Positions 1-9,896 of a stretch of 64,000 nucleotides of DNA are shown here, piece by piece. Both the position numbers and the translations under genes were made by a program. The DNA is from Capitulum mitella. Lineage: Eukaryota > Arthropoda > Thecostraca > Pollicipedomorpha > Pollicipedidae. Each line of letters opens with the position of its first letter. Position 1 is the first letter of the stretch. The stretch is from the NCBI GenBank assembly GCA_030062745.1, contig CP099846.1:1922001-1986000 (forward strand), in the 5' to 3' direction. Below the pieces are notes generated by a model. The model ran no database searches. It had not been told where the DNA came from and saw nothing but the letters and a program-made list of their open reading frames with translations.

Positions 1-172
1 GAGGTGGATGGGGTGTTTACTATTTTTTGTGTGGAATGTGTCATATGTCACCTCATGTTGTGTGGAAGGAAACATCTTAAAAAAGTGTACATCTGATAAA
101 ATTTTTCACCATGGCTGTGTATGCTACAGGTTTCTTAGTTAAAACTACTTTCCAGGGTCAACAGTCAAGCAC

Positions 173-323
173 ATGCTCCTAAGTAAGAAGTTTCAAAGAT
201 TTCTGGAACTTTGGCCTGGAAAGAAGACATTTGGGATTTACAGATTCCTACCATTCTTTTTTGTTCTTGGAGCTGCTTTAGAATTCTCTATGATAAACTG
301 GCATGTTGGAGAGGTGAACTTCT
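173..323 (+). CDS. SMIM4/sloth1: Sloth1/SMIM4 coding exon 1
   Basis: This exon runs from ATG at 173 to the donor after 323 and ends in phase 1. It holds the conserved GIYRFLPFFFVLG core and the membrane segment. Its codons are AT-rich (for example TTT, ATT, AGA), unlike the GC-rich second exon. Confidence 0.9.
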
Positions 324-3300
324 GTAAGTAATGATACATCTACTTATATGATTAAGATGAGTAGTTTTATGCCACAGATTTGTGAGTAGTTTTATGCCTT
401 TTATGTGCTTGTCATTTCATTAGGAATGCATTGTCACTGTTCTGGAAAGGAGTTTCAGAATGGTGTTGTTAATCTCTGACAGCTTAAATGCCATTTGTTA
501 GTTGTGCAGTGTCAAGAACAGTAGCATTAACCCTTGCTAGATGTAAGGATTTCTGCATTTTCACCCAATATGGGGAATGGTTGTCCAACCCCTTTGCTCA
601 TTGTACTATTAACTGATGTCAAATGATGAAGTGGAAATGAATTTGTAGATTGGTTCTGATTCTAATGATGCCTGATTTGACCCCTACCTGGTGGCCTCTC
701 AAGTTGCTGTGAAAGACAGTATCATCCTGTTTGCTGTCTCCACTGTCATCTCAGTGGTTTTATAGCAAAAGGCCTGGAAACTATACTTTTATAGCAGGGT
801 GGTTTTGAAATATGAGCACTGCTTATATTCAGCAATTGTTTTGTATTTCCAGGTCAAGGTCACATCAGTGAGAGTTCAGATATCATCTTTCAGACTTCAG
901 CTAGTGCCAAAAACTGTGCTCTGTTACAGCAGAATAAAATTCTGATCACTAGGAGGGTTAAACGTAGTTGTCATACTAAAATCGGCCCCAAGAATTGCCA
1001 TAACACTGGTTCACATACATGTTGAGGTCATATAAGGCTATTGGCCCCACTTGACCTCAGAAATATTACTGACCCACCAGATCTCAGTGCTTTGTTAACC
1101 TTCTGCCGGCCAGGGGGCGGAAATCCGCCCCCCAGGTTTTCAAACGTAGCGAAAAACGGCGGCGTGTGGCGCCGCGAAACTTTGAACATCTTTTTCTTGC
1201 CCATTTGGAAAATTTGAGGCATCAGGCATATCAAGTCACCGACCGAGGTCCGTGTCAGGTCAGCCTTCAGAAAAATTGCAACCCTAATGGGTTTTTTTAG
1301 GGTTGGACAGCTTTGTATGAAGCTTGCGGGAGTAACAGAATGTAGTAAGCTTAACAACTTGTGTATTTCGGATTTTTCGGAAAATTCAATGTCAGTGACC
1401 TCAGGTGAAGTCACTTCTGGGCACATTGTGAGGTTTTGTTTAAATTTCAGGTTGTGTGGTTTTCATGCTCCAATATTGTCAAAAACATGGCCAGTGACAT
1501 ATGCTACCATCATATTACCACAACACGCGTGACCTTGGCTCAGGTCGTGACTCCCGATATTGGTATCCGTTGCCCTAAACATACGGTTTCCATAAAACCA
1601 AAGCTATGTACCCAGAAACAATAGGCTATTTTTCTAGGGTAGAAGCAGATGATAAATCAATTGCAGCGCAAAATTAACCCTATTCCCGCAGAGGGGGCTG
1701 AATCGGCCCCCCTCGGGTTTTTTTGCTTGCCAATTCCAGGCTTTTTAACGCAGCTTTACGAAACTTGGTGAATTTTCCTAGCTAGTTTTTCTACGCACCG
1801 TGACAAAATTTCAAAGTTCTATTTTGCTCAGGGGCGGAGCCAGGCTACGTTTTTGGGAGGCACCTCAGGCCGTTTTTGGCCATGTTGAGGGTGAAAGGAA
1901 AATGTCTGCCAAAAACAGAGTGTTTAAGATGGAACTTAAAACTTTATATGGATGTATAGCTAAATAGTTGGGCAATGTGTAGATATAATTTTGTTCATCT
2001 GAGGTCACTTTACAAGGTCAGGTCAAGGTTAAAATTCAAAATTTGTTTTTTTGCAATAATTGCGGCGCCGTTTTTTCAAATGCGAAAACCGGAATATATA
2101 TCACGTAGAACGGTGCCCTCTACCTGTGTGCCAAGTTTCAGCTTGATATCAGGTCGGGTCACGGAGCTATGACCTAAAATATCAGTGCGCATACCCTATA
2201 TTGCAATGGCCATAAAACGGAATTTTTGAAATAGAGTGAATTCAAATGATTGAAAATGTTTACAGATACTATTAAATGCACACAAGATCATTCCAAGTGA
2301 CTCCAAGGCCACTGGAGGTGATTTAAGGTCAAAGGCGACAAGTTGATCTGAAGAATGTGTGACCTTGACAGTTTCCCCCTTTTCATGTCCCTGGCACCGC
2401 CTATGCTAACATTTTACAAACATTGTGATGTGATTTGTATTTCTTTAGCATAACATGACTAGCAGAAGCCAAAAAAGTGTTATTGCATCTTTTGTTCATT
2501 CAGTTGTAAGAAAACTAATCCTCCTATTTTTGAAACCCTGTGAACACCCATGAATTTTCCCAAAATTTCAGATTTGTGTACCCATGGTAAAAGCCCTATC
2601 CATATTTTCTCGATTCATGCCAGTTTCACTGAAATCGGTCGATAAACAACGGTGTTATAAGAAGTTCAAAAATACCCCTGATTTTGACATTTTCGCCCCC
2701 CCCCCTGTATCCACGCATTTCAAAATTTTGAAAATTTCTTTTTATAAAAATGTAATTCACGTCATGGCAAATCGATTGCGGTTTGTTGCGATGAAATCGG
2801 ATGTGTAGTTCTCGAGATCTCAGGGGGGGCCGAATCCGCCCCCTCACCTGCTGGGAGTCGACCATACCGTCTAACCCTCCGGGAATAGGGTTAAGCCTGT
2901 TTAGGGTCACCAGAAGTCATCAGAGGTCAGTGGCCTCTGATGACCTCACTTGATCCGGGTTGGGCTATAGTGCAGTGACAAATGCTTATCAGGTGTTTAG
3001 TATGTTTCGTGCATCAACTGCAATCCAACTTGTGACCAAACCACTGGGTGAGTCAAAGCGTGATGATATATATATATATATATATATTCTTGTAAGGTGA
3101 AAACTACGTCAATTTTCCTTTTTATCCCACTTCCACTCCAGCTCAGTCTGACCTATCATGGCCTCCGATGACCTCAGTGTTGACCCAGGTTAAAAAAATG
3201 CGCTCATTCGACGTACTGTGATGAGTTCTTCATGGAGGTATTTCATTTTTTTTGTTTTATGTCACATCTCACATCATGCTGTGCGATGCACAGCACCTGA

Positions 3301-6300
3301 GATCCTGGGACCGGGGGTGGATACCCACCTCCCCTCCCCGGGCCGAGTGAAGTGCATTTTGAGGCCCGGCCGGGCGCAGCTTAAACTAAAAAATCTTATT
3401 CGGCGAGGCTTAACCCTCACTGGATTTTGAGGGATAGTTACCATCCCTCCCGACCCATTTTTTCAAGCCATCAGGCCATGCCATCATATTTCTGAGAAAT
3501 AAATTAAAATGTGGGTACCTGATGCAAGAATTTCTCTGGCAGTCTAAGAAAAAAACTTGTGTGCCAACTCCCCCTGTCTGCCGACGGCTAAGACGATAAA
3601 CCGTTATTTCTAGTTATGTAACGCGACTTTTGGGTTTATCATACTTCTAAGTTGAAGGCATGTAAAAGTGAAAAGCTATTTAAATGACTGTTCATCAAAT
3701 ACTTACATGAACTGACATGACTTTGATATGACAGAGTGAGAAAACATTGTTAATTAAGTTACAAGTCCTGAGGGCCGTAGACTGGGAAGTGCTTCAGAAT
3801 GCGTTTTTCGGGTGGCGTTTAAAAGGTGAAATATTTTGCAGCACAACGGCTTTTTTTTTAGAACATGCCAGTGTGGGTGAATTACAGGCACGTAGCCAGG
3901 ATTTCCCTCAGAATAAGGCCAAATGTCCAATTTTGTCATATGCCACTGGCATATAACAAAATTAGCGGGAAAGAGCAGCATTTTTATGTAACTGACATCG
4001 TATTTAACGCACGGGAAAAGCATATAATGTTTGTGTTTGCTCTTTATATGCATATACGATCGCTATTCCTTATTCTTGCGAGATCGCTAAATATCTAGTG
4101 TAGACCGCTTGGTTCAGGGTCGCATGGCTACGGGGGCCATGGGGGCATGGGCCCCATTGCCCCCTTGGGTACGTGCCCGGTGATTTCAAATATATATGGT
4201 GCATTCTCGCGGCCACCGCATCACCAAACAGACAATTCAACGCCCTCATCTCTCCGATTTTGACAAAAAGAGATTGATTGGGTCGTATTGGGTGCTCAGC
4301 TCGCCCGACGCAATTACACCACGATGAGAAAAAAAAACAGTTCACGAGTTACAGTCTGTGGTAATACCAGCCTTGTAGACGATTGAAATATTTTCTTAGG
4401 CCTGTAATAATAGAGGAATGTGCTAAACTCAGTCAATCCAGGCGCGAATCCAAGGGCGGCAATGTGGCGACCCGCCCAGGCCTGAGAAGGGGCCCAGTTT
4501 GAGGGTCACGGGGTCCATATGAAGACGTGACAGGTTCTTGATCCAGTCATGGGTGTCTGTGAGAGGGTTAGATGATCCCTGAGATTCATAGAGGGGCCCC
4601 TGGAGTTCCCAAAGGGCCCCTGAGACCACAACAGGGCCCCAACACTGCAGATTGCCCCTGAAACCGCCAGAAGCGTCACAGGGCCCCTGAGACAGCCAAG
4701 ATGAGGACTGAGTCCCTAGGACGGCATAGGGGCCTCTGGAATGGCATAGTGGCCCCGGATGGGTTTCACGGATCTGTGTGAAAAGCTGAAGGTTCCTGAT
4801 GCAGTCAGAGTATCAGACCTGATGAAAGTGAGGGGGCGGGGGTTAATGAGACCCTGAGATGGCAGGATAGTCCTTAAGATAGAAAAAAGGGCCCCTGATA
4901 CTCTGTAAGGGTCCCTGGGACCGCAGGAGGAGCTTCAGGACTGCATTGGGCCCATAACACCAATTAAAGATATTCAAGACCATAGAGGGGCCCCCATCGG
5001 CCTGTAGCAGACCCCCTGCCGGTTAGCGCCCCCTGCCAGTCTGTGAGGACCCTCTGCCAGCTTGTAAGGGTCCTCTGCCGGTCTGCATGGGCCCCCTGCC
5101 GGTCTGTAGGGGGGCATCCTGTCGGCCTTTGGGACCCTGCAGGCCTGTAGGGACCACCTGCCGGTCTGTAGGGACCACCTGCCGGTCTGTAGGGCTCCCT
5201 GCCGGCCTGTGCGCCCCTGCTGGCCTGTGGAGGGACCCCCTGCCGTTTTATGGGGCCTTGCCGGCCTGTAAAGGCCCCTGTCGGTCGGAAGAGGCCCCTG
5301 CTTGCCTGTAGCAGGCCCCCTGTCGGCATGAAGGGGCCCCTGCTGACATGCAGGAGCCTTTGCCGCCACCTGTAGGACCTCCTGCCGGCCTGTGGAGGGC
5401 TCGCTAACGACCTGTGGAGAGGCCCCCTGGCGTGTAGAGGAGCGCTGTCTGCAAAGGTACCTCTTGATAGCTGTGGAGGCCCCCAGTAAAAAATTGCTTC
5501 CGGCGCGATCGTCTACAGTCAGAGAGCAGCCAGCTGTTGCAACTGATGACGTTTGGGGACGGCAAGCGTCCAATGCCGTTAAATTTTTACTTGCAGTTTT
5601 TCTTCAGGGGGACCACACATAGGATACGGGCTCACCATTAATCACGCATCCCCGAAATTTTGGGCCGACTGTATCCCATTTCGAGTCTCTTGTGGAATGT
5701 CATGTTAATACTTTTGTTCAGGGAGGCCAGATGAAGTGAGGACGCCCATCACTGGGCGAGGACCCCCGAAATTTTGGCCGGCTGCGCCCCTGCCCCTGAT
5801 TGTGTTAGGCAGGCTCCTGGCACGGGAAAGGTCCCCCTGAGATTGCCAGCGAAGCCCCTGAAGCGCCAACAAAAGCCCCTGATACGGCTAAAGGGGTCTT
5901 CAGACTGCCAGATATACCATATGTAACAAAGGGGCTTGATACAGCCCTGGAGACTACCAGGGACGATGATAAGGCCCATGACACTGCACAGGGGCCCTGA
6001 AATCGCCAGGTCTTTTGTAACTGCGAGAGGGCCCTGAGACGGCAAAAGTTTCCCTCAGGGACGATAACAGAGGTACCAGGAGCACATGGAGTCCACTGAG
6101 ACTGTCAGAGAGGGGCCTTTGAGACTGCTAACTAGAAGTCTCTAGCGATAGAGGCCCTGAGACGACCAGAGGGGCCCCTGAAACTACCGAACCTTGAGAC
6201 GTCCATACAGCTCTTGAAAAGACCAAAGGGCTTAGATGATTGCCTGAGGCGCCTCTGTCACGGCAGAGAGACTGGTAGAGGACCCTTGTTACTGCCTGAG

Positions 6301-9300
6301 AGGCCTCTTGGATGGCGAAATTTTCCGAGGGACGACAGAAGGGGACCCGAGATAGCTTAAGTGTCCCTAAAGCTGCCAGATGGCTCCATGACACTGTCCG
6401 AGGTGTCCCTGCAGCTGCCAAAAGAGCGCCTGAGACGTCCCGAGGAACACGTGAAACTGTAAAAGGAACCGGGACCACAAGAGGGCCCTGACACGGCAGA
6501 CGGCCTGAGATCACCAAAAAGCTAGCCAAAAAGTCTCCAAAAGCTGCAAGAGGGCAGAGCTCCTGAACCAGATACAGGCACGACATTTGTAGAGCAGGAA
6601 GGGACGCAGCCGCCTAAAATCACGCCGTTGTCATATTCTGGGCAGTTGGTAGGGGAACAAAGCAACAAAACATTTCCTGAAATGAGGTCGCATTTGTTTT
6701 TTTTTCAGTTTCTTTAGATGGAAAAAATGCAAAATTACATCAAAGATTTTAGACTGGGTCCAAGTATATCAACGCTTTCCGTATGTAAAGAGCAAAAAAA
6801 GGATGTAAAAGCGCGGGCCCCCTCCTCTCTTGGCAAAATCCTGGATCCGACCCTTAATCAAGCTAAACGTTTCTAGGCTCACAAAGGAACATAAAATGCA
6901 ACTTAAAAAGGTAAATTTAGGATTAAATGACGTGATGATTGACGTCAGAGGTCTCGGCATGACGTTTGCCTTGTTTTCTGCAACATTTATTTGACAAAAA
7001 ATAAGTTGGCTAATTATCTTTGATAGCAAACGTGGAGTCTCGCGCGAAATCTGCAAGGGGAATCACCTAGGGGAAGTCTGCTTGCCGCACAAACGCCATC
7101 AGTTGGCAGAAACATTGATTTGATTGGATCTGACGGAACTTTGGGGAGGGGGCATTTGGGGTTAAAAGTGGACATGATCTGAATGCCTTGTTTGGACTTG
7201 ATTCCGTTTTTCGTTTCTTCTGCGTCCACTATTTTCAGTGCTCCCAGGTACTGGTTCAATGCAGGAGCGTAGGAACATCAAGAAAAGTGTGTGTGGGGGG
7301 GGGGGGCAGAGACGTTTTTTCCATAGGGATTATGTTACATTTTCCCAAAAGTGGGGGTCACGATCCCCCGCCCTTCTCCCCCGTTTCTACACCCATGGCT
7401 CAGTGTCCAAGAGGCGTGGTCAGATGTCTTTGAGGAAATGATGGTGCGGCAAAGTGGACGGCTGTTGCAAGGAAAAGTCTGATCAGTTCAGTTAACCATA
7501 TCCTGCAAGCCAAGGATTTTACGGAATTCTGCATAAAGGGTGCAAATCACCAAGAGTTTCATTTTCGTCCCAGAATCTGAACCTCCTTGTCACAGAATCA
7601 GACATCAGGCACGCCTGAAATGCTCTGTGCGTGATTCAAAACAGCCAAGCCCAATCGACGCACACGGAAATGTACCTGATGTACCGCGTGGAAACGCTCG
7701 TGGGTTACTCGCGCGTGGTCGGGAGTCGTCCTCACCTCGCCGAAGTGTTCTAGAACTTGTGTTTTATTGAGTCGCCGGCGGCTGGGGTGGTGAGTTAATT
7801 TAACACGCGCACTGGAAGGGGGATCTTTTTGTATCCCCCGCCTGTTTGGCAATTGAATAACTCGTCGATTGATGCGGAAAAATCGGAAATCGGCCAGAAA
7901 TTTTTGAAGCTCCAAGCATTTCAAGTCAGGCAAACATGACGAAAACGACGGTTGTCGCTGACAAATGGGAACTTTGTGAAGAAACTAGCGTTCTGCTTAA
8001 GACTACCGTTTGAACGCAATCAGACGATGTCATTCGGGCATAAATGATGGATGCACCAAGATCACAGCCAGATTCAATAAGAGTCAAGGTCATCAAAGGT
8101 CAAGGTCAAATAGCTTGTGACCGGATCCAGATTTGCTTTGCGACATGTCGGTTTGTATGAAATATGCATTCAAAGACCCTAATAAAAACACACATCGACC
8201 TAGGGTCATGAAAATTGCGCACAATGTAAATCGAGATCGGAGGGGGCACTTTTAGACCCCCCTTCCAGAGCACGTTAGTGCGAAACCCCCTTCCACGGCG
8301 CGGGTTAAGCGCAGTGAAAGGTAGACGCTCAGTCGCAGCTGTCATAGTCTGGATGCCAGATCGCGGACGGCAGTGTGTATTGCTGGCGAGAGGGATGTCG
8401 CAGCGGACAGATCTCTACGCGATGTAAGAGGCTGTTTTGACTTGTCAAACGCGAGTTGCGTTTTGCACACTTTCTTGCAATGTATACCCAAGAACCCGAA
8501 ACGAAATTTCAGTTTTGCGAGAATGTCTTAGCCTCGCTCGTCGTGCGCCTCACGTAATACGCCTTACTGGCTGTTATTGTTGAATGCTTTGTTCATTGTT
8601 GAACGCTTTGTTCAACATTTCCACGGTTGCCGTTCGACAAACTCTGAGGTTTACTGTGCCATGAAAAAGAAGGTACCTGAGGTTGCACATCGTAGCCATT
8701 GACAAAAGACTTAGGAGTGCTCAACAGAGAGGGGACAACAGGAAGGCGCAAGGACTGAAGCCGAAACTAAGCCTGCAGTTTCGGTCGTTCGAGTTTTACC
8801 CTAAATGCTCTCATGAGGCGTCAGGTCGACTCCATGAGTGCTTTTGCCAACACGTGGCGGTCTGAAAGATGGTAATACGGTGACAGGTAGACATCGTGGG
8901 ATTCTTTTTGTCAGGAAGTGTTTATATTATGCAAAGACAGTGAACCTTTAATGTGCTTTATGACGGAAAATGTTACGAACGGAGATTCGACGTAAGGCTT
9001 CGAGTATTTCTCTCACTAATACGGTCATAAGAACACCCCAGTTGTCGAAGTGCTGAGGTGTCGTCAGGTGTCAGCTCGTGACCCGTTTGTCTGATTGAGA
9101 TGAAGTTGTGCCAGACAAAGTCAGCTCTAAGAAGATTGTATTAGCCAAGTTTCAACAAAATCTGGGGGATTAGGGTGCCAGGCTTGTTGCGCTGGGTCGT
9201 ATAATATTGAAATCCGTCAAGATATCCTAGCTGTTTCATAAATGCATTTAATATCTCATGAATGGGCGATAATTGAACATGTGTTCTATGGTTTTCTGTT

Positions 9301-9675
9301 ACACGTGTAAAATATCTTGAATTGTTCTATTCTTGGTATGGTCTCCTGATCATATTGCCGCAAAATATCTAGCCACCAAAGGATATGTTGTCAGAACACT
9401 GCTTATACATCTGGTGCTTATAGCTTTATTGCTCATGTAAACCATTAACCTGTCTATCACTGAATGTCTGCATTCGACTCAAACTGCGCATGTCCGTACT
9501 GCTTTTATCATTGCATGCTGATTTCTCCGTTTTGAGCCCATATGGTTTCATCATTGCATGGAAAGTTCGTCGTCGCCGCCTGTTTTGCCGTGACCCGATT
9601 CCGTCCGTCCGGCCGGCAGATAAGACGTTCAAGCGTCGCGAGGCCCAGCGGGCGCTGGACCGGGCCGGCGGCTGA
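173..9675 (+). CDS. SMIM4/sloth1: Sloth1/SMIM4 (UQCC5) complex III assembly microprotein, two exons
   Basis: Join 173-323 and 9620-9675, giving 68 aa (human SMIM4 is about 70). Exon 1 encodes residues 1-50 and one base of codon 51. It contains the family core PGKKTFGIYRFLPFFFVLG (residues 15-33), followed by a hydrophobic segment to about residue 43, so the product is a single-pass membrane peptide with a short basic N-terminus. The donor is GTAAGTAA after 323. The acceptor is CCGGCAG before 9620. Phase 1 joins to form a Tyr codon, and the rest reads as a basic C-terminal helix (KTFKRREAQRALDR) ending in TGA at 9673-9675. Known for the family: the protein is in the mitochondrial inner membrane and is needed for assembly of respiratory complex III. 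The start at 173 has a weak Kozak context (C at -3). A 5' UTR acceptor (TTTCCAG, ending 155) suggests an upstream noncoding exon, probably outside the window. Identity is by recognition of the conserved core and exact phase. Confidence 0.9.
531..957. mobile_element. Candidate TTAA-flanked MITE (427 bp)
   Basis: TTAA at 527-530 and 958-961 flank a segment that starts CCCTTGCTAG and whose other end, read inward on the opposite strand, starts CCCTCCTAG. TTAA duplications with CCCT-first inverted termini are typical of piggyBac-type elements. The inverted repeat is short and imperfect and there is no coding capacity, so this is tentative. Confidence 0.4.
1678..2890. mobile_element. Non-autonomous piggyBac-type element (1.2 kb)
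   Basis: A TTAA target duplication (1674-1677 and 2891-2894) flanks perfect 11-bp terminal inverted repeats, CCCTATTCCCG. Both ends also carry an inverted subterminal copy of an AGGGGGC-GA-TCGGCCCCCC motif (about 1690-1713 and 2822-2842). There is no transposase ORF, so this would be a deletion derivative or MITE mobilised in trans. A second, unrelated element appears to be nested inside (1833-2409). A related subterminal motif near 1112-1136 suggests a second, incomplete copy. Confidence 0.65.
1833..2409. mobile_element. Nested MITE-like element
   Basis: The left end reads GGGGCGGAGCCAGGCTACG. The right end, on the opposite strand, reads TAGGCGGTGCCAGGGACATG. The shared GGCGG-GCCAGG pair looks like decayed terminal inverted repeats within the TTAA-flanked element. 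No ORF is present, and target duplications are not clear. Confidence 0.35.
3065..3088. repeat. (TA)n microsatellite
   Basis: A run of about 11 TA dinucleotides in the Sloth1 intron. Confidence 0.9.
3887..4177 (+). mobile_element. MITE-like element, copy 1
   Basis: The segment begins GGCACGTAGCCAGGATTT and ends TACGTGCC, giving inverted ends (GGCACGTA-CCA). An internal near-palindrome CATATGCCACTGGCATAT lies at about 3940. The same element occurs in opposite orientation at 58944-59212. They share the ends, the palindrome and a block containing TATCTAGTGTAGA. No coding capacity. Confidence 0.6.
4440..6575. repeat. Degenerate GC-rich tandem-repeat domain
   Basis: Units built on GGGCCCCTGAGAC followed by a variable spacer recur irregularly across about 2 kb. 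They are diverged and interrupted by unique sequence near 5470-5750. Long open frames here are by-products of the repeat. Confidence 0.6.
4990..5450. repeat. Minisatellite built on CCCCTGCCGGTCTGTAGGG
   Basis: Roughly twenty imperfect units of about 20-25 bp (core CTGCCGGYCTGTAGGG) lie in tandem inside the larger degenerate domain. Two adjacent units near 5147-5190 are identical. Confidence 0.75.
9620..9675 (+). CDS. SMIM4/sloth1: Sloth1/SMIM4 coding exon 2 (C-terminus and stop)
   Basis: Two bases complete the split Tyr codon, 17 further codons follow, then TGA. The upstream tract GATTCCGTCCGTCCGGCCGGCAG is pyrimidine-rich and serves as the acceptor. The same exon continues into the Sloth2 ORF after 11 nt. 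Confidence 0.88.
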
Positions 9676-9686
9676 GCGCCGCCGCC

Positions 9687-9896
9687 ATGCCCGCCGGCGT
9701 CACGTGGCCGGTGTACCTGCGCTTCACGGCGGCCGCGCTGCTGGCCATGTTCGCCGGCTCGCAGGCCGTCCACCTGGTGTACCGGCCCATGGACGACCTG
9801 CCGCGCTACATAGAGGAGGAGCGGCTGCGGCGACAGAGCGTGGCGGCCGACCCGCCGGCCGGCGCCGCCCAGCACGGCCCCAATGGGGCGAAGTAG
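9687..9896 (+). CDS. UQCC6/sloth2: Sloth2/Brawnin (C12orf73, UQCC6) microprotein, second cistron
   Basis: This is an intact single-exon ORF of 69 aa. It starts MPAGV, followed by YL, AA-LLAM-AG, VH and YRP in the same order as human C12orf73/Brawnin. One hydrophobic helix lies at about residues 9-31, then a charged tail (IEEERLRR, residues 42-49) and an Ala/Pro/Gly-rich C-terminus. The family sits in the inner mitochondrial membrane and is required for complex III assembly. The ATG is in a near-ideal Kozak context (GCCGCCATGC) and begins 11 nt after the Sloth1 stop in the same exon, so both proteins are expected from one mRNA. No promoter between them is possible within 11 nt, although an intronic promoter upstream of 9620 could make Sloth2 alone. 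Stop TAG at 9894-9896. Confidence is high because N-terminal residues and gene order both agree. Confidence 0.9.
   Translation: MPAGVTWPVYLRFTAAALLAMFAGSQAVHLVYRPMDDLPRYIEEERLRRQSVAADPPAGAAQHGPNGAK

Larger units (their letters stand above)
324..9619 (+). other. 9.3 kb Sloth1 intron, rich in repeats
   Basis: No coding exon is recognised here. The left part (to about 4.2 kb) is AT-rich and carries several MITE-like elements, listed separately, and stretches with repeated AGGTCA-type hexamers. About 4.4-6.6 kb is a degenerate GC-rich tandem repeat. The remainder (6.6-9.5 kb) holds further decayed repeat sequence with no open gene that I can identify. Confidence 0.7.
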
